From NCBI GenBank assembly GCA_003670925.1, contig QWQG01000224.1, positions 1-34,606 on the forward strand: 34,606 nucleotides of DNA, in the 5' to 3' direction. The stretch is from Planctomycetota bacterium (GTDB lineage Bacteria > Planctomycetota > Planctomycetia > Planctomycetales > Planctomycetaceae). Made by a program: the position numbers and the translations under genes. Under the pieces are notes generated by a model, which saw nothing but the letters and a program-made list of their open reading frames with translations, was not told where the DNA came from and searched no databases. Below, in pieces: positions 24,206-34,457 of the stretch (position 1 is its first letter; each line of letters starts with the position of its first letter).

Positions 24206-26545
24206 ATGGCAGAGAATTTTGTTTTGAAGAATGCACCCGTGGAAGTTCTGCCTGCCGGGCGGATAGCTGTCGTGCAGCGGAGCGTTCTGGCAGGTGCCAC
24301 TGTGGCCATGGTTGCGGTGCCTTTGTGCGTGGGAATTGCCGCCATCAGTCCCGGAATTCCGGCGTGGGCCGGGATTCTCAGTGGCATCATTGGTGGGGTT
24401 CTGGTTGGAACTATCAGTCGTTCCCGGATGGCGATCACCGGACCTACGGCCGGTTTGACGGCCGTGGTTGCCACACAGTTGGCGGTGCTCGGTTCTTTCG
24501 AAGCGCTGCTGCTGGCAGTGATGTTCGCCGGACTCCTGCAGATCATTCTTGGGTGTGTGAGAACCGGCAGTGTCGCGGCATTCTTCCCCTCATCCGTGAT
24601 TCGGGGTCTCCTGTTCGCGATTGGTATCATTTTGATTCTGAAGCAGGTCCCTCACGTCCTTGGCCACGATACAGACCCCGAGGGCGAAATGGCGTTTCTG
24701 CAGCCGGACCGCGAGAATACGTTCTCTGAGCTCGCTGAACTCACTCGCGATATTCATCCTGGAGCGGCGACTGTTGGTTTGCTGTCGATTGCTCTGATGC
24801 TGGCGTGGATCCGCGTGCCTAGGCTCCGGCGGTTTCCTGTCCCTGTGCAACTGGTCGTCATCGTGCTTGGCATTGCACTGAACCTGCTGTTCCAGAGAAT
24901 CGGCGGTCGATGGAGCATACAGCCCATCCATCTGATTCAGTTGCCTGCGCTGGACCCCGAGCGGGGAGCTCTCGGGATCCTGACGTCGCCCGCGTTCAGC
25001 CAGTGGAATAATCCATTGGTCTATCAGGCCGCGATTTTCATCGCACTGGTGGCATCACTGGAGTCGCTGCTGGGTCTCGAATCACTGGCCAAACTCGATC
25101 CTGACCAACGGAAGAATGCCCTGAACCGTGAACTGGTGGCGCAGGGTAGCGGAAATCTGTGTTGCGGCCTCCTGGGTGGACTCCCGATTACGGTTGAGAT
25201 CGTCCGCAGTTCCACCGGGCTGCATTCCGGTGGTCGGTCGCGTGTGACGATGATTACGCAGGGAATGTTGCTACTGCTCGTGATCTTTGTTCCGTCAATC
25301 GTCAACAGCATTCCACTGGCCAGCGTCGCTGCAATCCTGCTGTTCACCGGGATGCGACTCTGTGACCTCCGTGTTTTTCGGCAGATGTGGAAATCCGGTC
25401 GCTATCAGTTTTTGCCATTCATGGCCACGATCATTCCCATTATCCTCTCAGACCTGCTGGTTGGCACTCTGATCGGGCTCGCGATCAGCGTCACCTTTAT
25501 TTTGAACAGCAATCTGCGCCGGCCTCTCAGACGTGTTCTGGAACGGCATCTTGGTGGTGAAGTGCTGCACATTGAGCTTGCGAACCAGGTGAGTTTCCTC
25601 AACAGGGCCGTGCTGGAAAATGCACTCCGTGAAGCACCCCGGGGAACACATGTGCTGCTGGATGCTCGAGGGACTGATTATATTGATGCCGACGTGCTGA
25701 GTCTGATCGAGGAGTTTCGTACCGTGACAGCTCCCGTGCAGGGAGTTCAGGTCAGTCTGAGAGGTTTTCGTGAGAAGTATCTGCTGGCAGATGAGATTCG
25801 TTACGTGGATTATTCGACTCAGGAGCTTCAGCAGCAGATGACTCCGCTGCAGGTGCTGCGAGTGCTCAAAGAAGGCAACGAACGATTTCTGTCCGGCCGT
25901 CACCTGACTCGTGATCTGCGACGTCAGCTGAATGCAACAGCGGTCGGACAACATCCACTCGCCGTGGTGCTCAGTTGCATCGATTCCCGCACGCCCGTCG
26001 AACTGGTTCTTGACCTGGGACTCGGCGATGTGTTCAGCGTTCGGGTTGCCGGAAATGTAATCAGTCCCAAGGTTCTGGGAAGTATGGAATATGGTTGTGC
26101 CGTGGCCGGGGCAAAAGTTGTGCTCGTGATGGGACATACTCGCTGTGGTGCCGTCGGCGCGGCGGTTACGCTTTCGGGGTCAGCGACATCCATAGAAGAA
26201 GTGACCGGCTGTCAGCATCTGGATGCCATTCTGCATGACATTCAGGCGAATTTTGACCCCGCCACGCTGGGGAATGTGACGTCGCTCAGTGATTCCGATC
26301 GTCAGGCTCTCGTTGATGGTGTCGCGCTTGCCAATGTGAAGCACATCGTTGCCGACATCCTGGTCCAGAGCCGTACGCTGGCGAAACTAGTCGAAGAACG
26401 GAAAATCGCAATCGTAGGATCGATGTACGATGTCACAAGTGGCGAAATTCACTTCATCAAAGAGTCGGCCGTTGGTCTGTCGGAGGAGGAACTCGACAGC
26501 GTACTGTCGTCATGCACAGAAGCGACGCGAACAGCCCGATCGTAG
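24206..26545 (+). CDS. SulP anion transporter - STAS - beta-carbonic anhydrase fusion
   Basis: A 779-residue inner-membrane protein. Residues ~25-430 are a SulP/SLC26 permease (VPLCVGIAAISPGIPAWAGI, GTISRSRMAITGPTAGLTAVV, NRELVAQGSGNLCCGLLGGLP...). About 450-540 is a STAS domain (LHIELANQVSFLNRAVLENALR, LLDARGTDYIDADVLSLIEEF). About 555-779 is a beta-carbonic anhydrase with zinc-site motifs SCIDSRTPVEL (~590; Cys and the Asp-Arg dyad) and MGHTRCGAVGAAV (~640; His and Cys). All four key positions are present, so it should be active. Such SulP-CA fusions are known and thought to import bicarbonate, or to interconvert CO2 and bicarbonate at the membrane. It sits between the HlyD adaptor and the TolC-like gene on the same strand. 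Confidence 0.93.
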   Translation: MAENFVLKNAPVEVLPAGRIAVVQRSVLAGATVAMVAVPLCVGIAAISPGIPAWAGILSGIIGGVLVGTISRSRMAITGPTAGLTAVVATQLAVLGSFEALLLAVMFAGLLQIILGCVRTGSVAAFFPSSVIRGLLFAIGIILILKQVPHVLGHDTDPEGEMAFLQPDRENTFSELAELTRDIHPGAATVGLLSIALMLAWIRVPRLRRFPVPVQLVVIVLGIALNLLFQRIGGRWSIQPIHLIQLPALDPERGALGILTSPAFSQWNNPLVYQAAIFIALVASLESLLGLESLAKLDPDQRKNALNRELVAQGSGNLCCGLLGGLPITVEIVRSSTGLHSGGRSRVTMITQGMLLLLVIFVPSIVNSIPLASVAAILLFTGMRLCDLRVFRQMWKSGRYQFLPFMATIIPIILSDLLVGTLIGLAISVTFILNSNLRRPLRRVLERHLGGEVLHIELANQVSFLNRAVLENALREAPRGTHVLLDARGTDYIDADVLSLIEEFRTVTAPVQGVQVSLRGFREKYLLADEIRYVDYSTQELQQQMTPLQVLRVLKEGNERFLSGRHLTRDLRRQLNATAVGQHPLAVVLSCIDSRTPVELVLDLGLGDVFSVRVAGNVISPKVLGSMEYGCAVAGAKVVLVMGHTRCGAVGAAVTLSGSATSIEEVTGCQHLDAILHDIQANFDPATLGNVTSLSDSDRQALVDGVALANVKHIVADILVQSRTLAKLVEERKIAIVGSMYDVTSGEIHFIKESAVGLSEEELDSVLSSCTEATRTARS

Positions 26546-26694
26546 CGGTTGTTCCGGTAATAACGATTCGTGCCTGAACGTCTCTGAAATCCGATTATTC
26601 CGGTCGATCCGTTGCCGCCGTAACTCACTCCGGTGGCCGATGACGCGCATGATCGATACCCCTAGAACTGATTCGTCACGGAAGACTCATAAGA

Positions 26695-28341
26695 ATGCGC
26701 AGAATCTGCCGCATCCTGATGACTGCAATGCTGCTGACCGGCTGCGCGAGCGTGCGCAAGCCTGAGGCGGTTGTGGTTGCAGAGCGGCCGGAACAGGAAG
26801 TCGTCAATGCCCGATCAGCAGCACAGGTTTCTGATGGCGATGCACAACGCGAAGGCGACGACACGAAATCTTCAGCACACGACGGATCCATTCAGCTCAC
26901 GGGATTCCAAGTTTCCGAACAACTTGATGTGAAAATCGATGAGCCGTCTTTGGACGCAGGCGATTTACAAAGTGCGGCTCCGGGGAAAGCGATTGATGCT
27001 GAACCGCACGCCGTGCAGTTTGATGAAGTGGTCAGTTCTGTCTACCGCAGCTATCCGATGCTGGAGTCGGCACTTCTGAACCGCAATCTCGCTCTGGGGC
27101 AACAGGTCGGAGCAAGAGGCGCGTTTGACCTGAAGCTCAAGGGGGCGAGTGAAAACGGGCCGCAGGGATTCTATCAGACGTATCGCCAGAGCATTGGCGT
27201 CGTGCAGCCAACCTATGGGGGCGGCGAAGTGTTCGCGGGATATCGCATCGGACGCGGTGATTTCCAGCCATGGTATCTGGAACGTCAGACAAACGGCGGC
27301 GGTGAATTCAAAGCGGGCGTGCTGGTTCCGCTGGCTCGGAATCGCGACATCGATACGCGGCGTGCCGAACTCTGGAAAGCCGGGTATGGTCGCAATCTTG
27401 CGGAACCCGACATTCAGGCGCAACTGATCAGCTTTGTCCTGGACGCCTCGTACGCCTATTGGGACTGGGTTGCTGCCGGAGAGAACCATCACATTGCCAA
27501 ACGGATTTACGCTCTGGCGGATGAACGCACAGATCGGATCGAAGAGCAGGTGAAGGCTGGTTTTCTCGATCCGCCGGAACTCACCGACAACCTGCGACTG
27601 GTCGCCATTCGCGAAGCAAAGGTCGCCGACACACGTCGGAAGATGGAACAGACGGCCGCCAAACTTTCTGTGTACTGGCGAGATTCTCAGGACAATCCCA
27701 TCGTCGCCACCGAAGAACAATTGCCCGGCTTTCCAGAGACGGCACCTGTCGCAGACGATCTGGGGGCCAACATTCAACAGGCGCTCTCGCAGCGGCCCGA
27801 ACTCCGGATGCTGGATCTGCTGCGACAGCAGGTGCAGGTCGATTATTCTGAAGCCACCAATCAGCTTCAACCAGAACTCAACGCTGTTCTGTGGGGCTCT
27901 CAGGATGTCGGCGCTCCCACAAGTTTTAAGGGCAACAAGTCACCATTTGAAAGTGAAGCGTCTGTTTTTCTGGACGTTCCGATGCAACGCCGCAAGGCGC
28001 GTGGCAAGATGACGGAGACGCAGAGCAAGATTGCGCAGTTGTCGGCCAAACGCCGCATCACCGCTGACAAGATCAGCATCGATGTTCAGATGGCCCACGC
28101 CGCGCTGCGATCCGCCTGGGAACAGGTCGAACACACGAGTGAAGCCGTGGAGTATGCTGAAGACCTTGCCGCACGTGAACGCACAAATGAGGAAGCCGGG
28201 GTGTCCGACATGCTGAAGGTTTCGCTGCGTGAACAATACGCTTATGAATCTGCAGAAAAGAACGTCGAAGCCCTGAAACTCTACTTCGAATCCCGGGCCG
28301 ACTACCGCGCTGCGATGGCCGAGGATCAGATCGATCGGTGA
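26695..28341 (+). CDS. TolC-family outer membrane efflux lipoprotein
   Basis: A 548-residue outer-membrane factor. The N-terminus is a lipoprotein signal (MRRICRILMTAMLLTGC, lipidated Cys17), followed by a low-complexity polar linker to about residue 105. The rest is TolC-like: two long helical repeats, with a proximal half (FDEVVSSVYRSYPMLESALLNRNLALGQ...) and a distal half (NIQQALSQRPELRMLDLLRQQVQVDYSEATNQLQPELNAVL...). It ends in an E/A/R-rich coiled coil (SAWEQVEHTSEAVEYAEDLAARE, then YFESRADYRAAMAED). It should form the outer channel for the ABC/HlyD exporter. It lies 149 bases after the SulP-CA gene. No Shine-Dalgarno is obvious before ATG 26695, though the lipobox position fixes the start closely. 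Confidence 0.9.
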   Translation: MRRICRILMTAMLLTGCASVRKPEAVVVAERPEQEVVNARSAAQVSDGDAQREGDDTKSSAHDGSIQLTGFQVSEQLDVKIDEPSLDAGDLQSAAPGKAIDAEPHAVQFDEVVSSVYRSYPMLESALLNRNLALGQQVGARGAFDLKLKGASENGPQGFYQTYRQSIGVVQPTYGGGEVFAGYRIGRGDFQPWYLERQTNGGGEFKAGVLVPLARNRDIDTRRAELWKAGYGRNLAEPDIQAQLISFVLDASYAYWDWVAAGENHHIAKRIYALADERTDRIEEQVKAGFLDPPELTDNLRLVAIREAKVADTRRKMEQTAAKLSVYWRDSQDNPIVATEEQLPGFPETAPVADDLGANIQQALSQRPELRMLDLLRQQVQVDYSEATNQLQPELNAVLWGSQDVGAPTSFKGNKSPFESEASVFLDVPMQRRKARGKMTETQSKIAQLSAKRRITADKISIDVQMAHAALRSAWEQVEHTSEAVEYAEDLAARERTNEEAGVSDMLKVSLREQYAYESAEKNVEALKLYFESRADYRAAMAEDQIDR

Positions 28342-28509
28342 TGTCATGAGGCGCGTGGATTGCGCTGATGGTTCGGCAATTGCTGCGCATGCCAATCGAA
28401 ACTGCGATGCCTTCATTCAAGTGATGCCAGCCGAACTAAAATTGCCGCGTGCTGATGATAGTCTTTAGCTGGACTGCCAGATTGGCGCAGACAAGCAAGT
28501 GGCTGCTGG

Positions 28510-28920
28510 CTATGTGTTTCGCCAGTCTTCCAACTTCAGCCCCGGAATCCAATCATAGTGCGCACTGTTACCAGTGACGAGTGTGCGACCCGCGTCCAGG
28601 GCTGTGGCGGCGATGATGAGATCTGCATCTCCATGCGGCATTCCGCCGCGACGGGCGGTGGCCCAGAGATCTGCAGCACGATCGAAGATTTCGTCGGTTA
28701 CCGGGATGATAAGGGAATGCTCACAGAATTCTCGAAATCGCGTCAGCAGAGTGGCTGCGCCTTTCGCTTTGTATCCACGTGCAATTTCAAATCGCGTGAA
28801 GGCAGATAACGCAAACGGTCCATGAAATCGCAGATACTCAGCGGCCTTTGCAATCACCTGCGGGTTTCGTTGCTTTAGTAGTTCTGACAGCGTGTCGGTG
28901 TCGAGTAATGCGAGAGTCAT
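28510..28920 (-). CDS. vapC: PIN-domain toxin, VapC type
   Basis: A 136-residue PIN-domain protein, most likely the ribonuclease toxin of a type II toxin-antitoxin pair. The acidic Mg-binding residues are present: D7 in ALLDTDTLSELL, E45 in FTRFEIARGY, D98 and D100 in MPHGDADLIIAATAL, with N118 in VTGNSAHYDW. Length is usual. Its ATG is 4 bases after the stop of the upstream small gene, the normal antitoxin-toxin arrangement, so translation is likely coupled. VapC toxins typically cut tRNA or rRNA; the target here cannot be inferred. The TA gene order with toxin second is the common one. Confidence 0.88.
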   Translation of the reverse strand: MTLALLDTDTLSELLKQRNPQVIAKAAEYLRFHGPFALSAFTRFEIARGYKAKGAATLLTRFREFCEHSLIIPVTDEIFDRAADLWATARRGGMPHGDADLIIAATALDAGRTLVTGNSAHYDWIPGLKLEDWRNT

Positions 28921-28924
28921 TTGG

Positions 28925-29191
28925 TTACTCGAAAGAACGAGTCAGGTTGCATCGAGTAATTGACTTCTCGATTTCGTCGATTTCTGCGTCTGACAAACCT
29001 TCGTAAACATTGCACCAATCTGGAAGCGTCTGGGAGGACCATAAACCGTTGACTTGCGAAGTTGGCGCATCCCGTGGCATGACATGCAGGATGAGTTGCT
29101 CATTCCCGCGCAGACGATGCCCCAATAGCAATTCCGCAGCGGATCGCTCGTTGGGATGTAGTTCGCCGACTTGACGCGTAATTGTCTCCAT
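28925..29191 (-). CDS. Putative antitoxin of the VapC pair
   Basis: An 88-residue protein encoded directly upstream of vapC (4-base gap), so the antitoxin role is inferred mainly from position. The sequence does not show an AbrB, RHH or Phd motif that I can recognise. It ends in a short acidic segment (LPDWCNVYEGLSDAEIDEIEKSI) of the kind seen at the C-terminus of some VapC-linked proteins, where it could lie across the PIN active site. I chose ATG 29191 because the longer open frame (to 29410) overlaps the ligA 3' end and its extra residues are low in protein character. No clear Shine-Dalgarno. Confidence 0.65.
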   Translation of the reverse strand: METITRQVGELHPNERSAAELLLGHRLRGNEQLILHVMPRDAPTSQVNGLWSSQTLPDWCNVYEGLSDAEIDEIEKSITRCNLTRSFE

Positions 29192-29384
29192 GCTGCATAG
29201 AATAACACGAGGAACGTCGTCTGGCGATAGTCTTCTTGAACCATGAACGAGTCTTTTGCGGAACCAATCCTCCGGCAGATCGCAGGAATCACCAATTCGA
29301 TGATGTCTGCCCCCAGCTATCGATGTCGGCTGAAAAACGCCGACAAATTGCAAGTCCTTGACAATCAAACTCTCATACAACTGA

Positions 29385-31466
<2,082 letters not shown>

Positions 31467-31503
31467 CTATCCGGTCGTGGCCCCATCTTAACGGGAAATC
31501 ACC

Positions 31504-32886
31504 ATGCAAGCAGTTCATCGTGGGTTATCGATCCTCGGCATGTGCTTGGCGTTTTGTGCCCAAACGTATTGCCAGGCGCAAACGCGACCCAACGTCGTGC
31601 TTATCCTGTCAGACGACCAGGCATGGACGGACTACAGTGGCATCGGACACCCCGTAATTCAGACGCCGCATCTGGATCGACTGGCAACTCGCAGTGCTTT
31701 TTTCCGACGTGGATACACTCCGACGCCCCTGTGTCGCCCTTCCTTAATGACAATGATTACCGGACTGTATCCGCATCAGCATGGCGTCACCGGCAATGAT
31801 CCAAGGCCAGACAAATCATTGACAGACTCACAATACGCCGGGCTGCGGGAACAATTGATCTCCTGCATTGATCAACATCCGACAATTCCAAAACTGCTCG
31901 GTGAACACGGTTACCTCTCGATGCAGTCTGGAAAATGGTGGGAAGGCAATTACGCTCGCGGAGGCTTCACGCACGGCATGACGCGTGGGTTTCCGAATCC
32001 CGGTGGTCGCCACGGAGATGATGGACTTGAAATCGGACGCAAGGGAATGCAGCCAGTGTTTGACTTCATCGCGGAATCAAAACATGCGAACAGGCCGTTC
32101 TTCCTGTGGTACGCTCCATTTTTGCCTCATACACCCCACGATCCACCCGAACGATTGCTGTCAAAGTACCGCAGTGCTGATCGTCCCATTGAGTTGGCTA
32201 AGTATTACGCCATGTGCGAATTCTTCGATGAAACGTGTGGCCAGTTGCTGGATCATCTGGATCAGCAAAAACTCAGCGACAACACGCTGGTCATTTATGT
32301 GACAGACAACGGCTGGATTCAGGCGACACCCGACATGAATCTCGGCAAGGAATGGAATCATGGTTTTGCCCCACGTTCCAAACAGACGCCGTACGAAGGT
32401 GGCATTCGGACGCCCATCATGGTGTCATGGCCAGGCAAAATTGTTCCGGCAGAATACCCGGACCTGTGCAGTACACTCGATGTCCTACCGACCATCCTGG
32501 CCGCGACCGGCCTTGATGCAATGCCTGACCTGCCCGGGCGAAACCTGCTGCCGTTGATTCAGGATGGCAAGTCGCTCGACCGCACGTTTCTGGGTGGCGA
32601 AAGCTATTCGCACGATGTTGCCGATCTGAAGAACCACGAAACGTCATTGCAGTATCGCTGGTGTATCGCAGGTAAGTGGAAACTGATTCTTAGCTACGAT
32701 TGCCCGCCCGATCGATACGCCTTTGTGCATGCCGTGAATGACCGAAATCCGCAACTGTTCGACATTGAATCCGATCCATACGAAAAGCAGAATCTCGCTG
32801 CCGAGCATCCAGAGGAAGTCCGCAAACTCACCGCTCACATGCAGGAAGCATGGCACGTCGAAAAGCCCGTGATCGGGTTACCGTAG
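31504..32886 (+). CDS. Sulfatase-like enzyme with variant CRPSL active-site motif
   Basis: A 460-residue exported protein of the sulfatase (alkaline phosphatase superfamily) fold. A signal peptide (about 1-26, ending QAQ) precedes RPNVVLILSDDQAW, whose D37/D38 bind calcium. The formylglycine region reads PLCRPSLMTMITGLYPHQHG, so Cys77 and Pro79 are present but the normally conserved Arg of CxPxR is Leu81. Later motifs fit the family: LLGEHGYLSMQSGKWWEG (with the Lys), PFFLWYAPFLPHTPHDPP, VIYVTDNGW and PYEGGIRTPIMVSWPGKI. It probably acts on sulfated polysaccharide in the periplasm if matured. Length is normal. The ATG follows GGGA by about 8 bases. Confidence 0.88.
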   Translation: MQAVHRGLSILGMCLAFCAQTYCQAQTRPNVVLILSDDQAWTDYSGIGHPVIQTPHLDRLATRSAFFRRGYTPTPLCRPSLMTMITGLYPHQHGVTGNDPRPDKSLTDSQYAGLREQLISCIDQHPTIPKLLGEHGYLSMQSGKWWEGNYARGGFTHGMTRGFPNPGGRHGDDGLEIGRKGMQPVFDFIAESKHANRPFFLWYAPFLPHTPHDPPERLLSKYRSADRPIELAKYYAMCEFFDETCGQLLDHLDQQKLSDNTLVIYVTDNGWIQATPDMNLGKEWNHGFAPRSKQTPYEGGIRTPIMVSWPGKIVPAEYPDLCSTLDVLPTILAATGLDAMPDLPGRNLLPLIQDGKSLDRTFLGGESYSHDVADLKNHETSLQYRWCIAGKWKLILSYDCPPDRYAFVHAVNDRNPQLFDIESDPYEKQNLAAEHPEEVRKLTAHMQEAWHVEKPVIGLP

Positions 32887-32971
32887 CTTGACTCTCTCAG
32901 TCGAGTCTGATGCTCAGACCTGTGACAGTGGGCGTCCGCGAAATGGATGACACATACCTTACCAAGCGACT

Positions 32972-33071
32972 TTACTTCAGTTCCCAGATCTGCAGATCAT
33001 CTATGGCCAGCGAATCGCCTTTCATGACAAAGCGATAGTTTGGCTTGTCAATGTCGAGCGATGCCTGAAGG
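32972..33071 (-). other. Protein-like frame directly downstream of sulfatase, offset by one base
   Basis: Immediately past the sulfatase TGA, a shifted frame reads LQASLDIDKPNYRFV then MKGDSLAIDDLQIWELK and stops at TAA 32974-32972. It enters this frame from the sulfatase gene through the A9 tract (33081-33089), where loss of one A would join the two. The ending resembles the last beta-strands of LamG or DUF1080-like domains in planctomycete proteins. It is either a slippage-dependent tail or a decayed one. Confidence 0.4.
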
Positions 33072-34457
33072 TCATTCGGCTTTTTTTTTCTTCCTGGCGG
33101 GCTTGAGTTGATCTGTAGATTTCCTGACCTGCTCGTCCAGTTCAAAAGGTCGAGCGTCGGCAAACTGATCGAGCGCAGATTGCAGTTTCCTTGCGGCGGC
33201 GGCAGGCGTGTCTGCGAGCGAACTGATCTGAAGTGGGCTATTCTCATCCGGATCTTCGGCAAGATTAAAGAACTCGCCGGTTCGGTAGAGCTTGAAATTG
33301 TGATCGAAGGCGCACTCGCGCACCGTCATGTCAGCGTTTTGTCGCGGCGAGTACCATGAGTAAAGCCATTCACGCGGTGTACCGGATTCTCCGCGCAGTT
33401 GAGACAGAAAGCTGACACCATCGATGTTGGCTGGCACGGCGACACCAGCGGCTTCGCAGATTGTCGGCAGGAAATCTGTGCTGCTGATCAGATCAGTGTG
33501 TACGCGGCCCTGCTGCATGGCGGCGGGCCAGTTCGCAATGCACGGGACATGTGTGCCGCGATGAGTGGTCCTGCCTTTGCCTCCTTTGAAGTCCGTGCCC
33601 TTGAAGCGACTGGTGACGCTCCCGAGCGTGCCGTTATCGCCAATGAAAATCAGGAGCGTGTTTTCACGCAGCTTGAGTTCATCGAGCTTCGCGACGACGC
33701 GACCAACCATCTGATCCGCATAAGCCGTCATATCAGCGAAGTGCTGCACGTCCTGTCGTTCATTCTCCGTCTTCGTCGTTGGATCCCAGTCGGCACTGTC
33801 CGGAGTCGGCTGAAAGGGGCTGTGCGTGAGCATCATCGGATAGTACAGAAAAAACGGCTGCTCACGATGCCGCGTGATGAAGTCGAGCGCAAAGTCGTTG
33901 ACGAGCGTTGGCCCGTATTCACCGTCGGTAAAATCCTTCTCGATTCCGTTGTACTCCAGACCTGGATTTGCATATCGCGGCGGGCGGCGAGTGTGCTGCC
34001 ACAAGCAGGATTCGTCGAAGCCAAAATGCCGGGGCGCGTCGACTTCACGGCCAAGCTGCCATTTGCCGCAGATGCCGGTGATGTAGCCGGCGTTTTTGAA
34101 CAGGGTGCCAAACGTCGTCTCCGTGCGCACCAGCGTCCCGAAATTCAGATAGTTGCGGATGTTGTAGCGACCCGTCATCAGCTGCACGCGCGTCGGCGTA
34201 CACAACGGCTGCACATGACAGTTCTCGAAGCGGACACCCGTAGCGGCAAGTTTGTCAAGGTTTGGCGTTTGGTACGACTGACCTCCATTCGCCGTGACGC
34301 ATTCGTACCCGAAGTCATCCGCCATGATCAGGATGATATTTGGCCGGGAGTTTTCCGCGGCGCGCGACGATGCAAACGGTGTGACCATCAGTGCGATCAG
34401 AAGTACGATTGTGTGTTTCACTGACTGTCTGAAATCCTGCCGATGCCCTGCGACCAT
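33072..34457 (-). CDS. Arylsulfatase (formylglycine-dependent)
   Basis: A 461-residue exported arylsulfatase. N-terminal signal: basic MVAGHRQDFRQSVK, hydrophobic HTIVLLIALMVTPFA, cleavage near SRAA. Then RPNIILIMADDFGYE (calcium ligands D47, D48), the canonical formylglycine motif PLCTPTRVQLMTG (Cys86, Arg90), TGICGKWQLG (Lys), FFLYYPMMLTHSPFQP (His) and LLIFIGDNGTLG (Asp, Asn), all in the expected order. I chose ATG 34457 because AAGG lies 7-8 bases upstream; GTG 34421 would also leave a signal peptide. The frame stays open to 34604, but the extra residues look non-coding. The C-terminus is lysine-rich (PARKKKKAE), encoded by an A9 tract, with a protein-like continuation in another frame. 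It needs a separate formylglycine-generating enzyme. Confidence 0.92.
   Translation of the reverse strand: MVAGHRQDFRQSVKHTIVLLIALMVTPFASSRAAENSRPNIILIMADDFGYECVTANGGQSYQTPNLDKLAATGVRFENCHVQPLCTPTRVQLMTGRYNIRNYLNFGTLVRTETTFGTLFKNAGYITGICGKWQLGREVDAPRHFGFDESCLWQHTRRPPRYANPGLEYNGIEKDFTDGEYGPTLVNDFALDFITRHREQPFFLYYPMMLTHSPFQPTPDSADWDPTTKTENERQDVQHFADMTAYADQMVGRVVAKLDELKLRENTLLIFIGDNGTLGSVTSRFKGTDFKGGKGRTTHRGTHVPCIANWPAAMQQGRVHTDLISSTDFLPTICEAAGVAVPANIDGVSFLSQLRGESGTPREWLYSWYSPRQNADMTVRECAFDHNFKLYRTGEFFNLAEDPDENSPLQISSLADTPAAAARKLQSALDQFADARPFELDEQVRKSTDQLKPARKKKKAE

Noticed and set aside
26965-27870. 301-codon minus-strand frame across the TolC-like gene
   Set aside because: It is antisense to a gene with clear TolC repeats, and its sequence has no motif or signal.
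28346-28468. 40-codon ORF directly after the TolC-like gene
   Set aside because: There is no ribosome site beyond a weak GGTG and no hydrophobic or domain pattern; likely chance.
33399-34424. 341-codon plus-strand frame across the second sulfatase
   Set aside because: It is antisense to a sulfatase with every expected motif; a shadow frame in GC-biased sequence.
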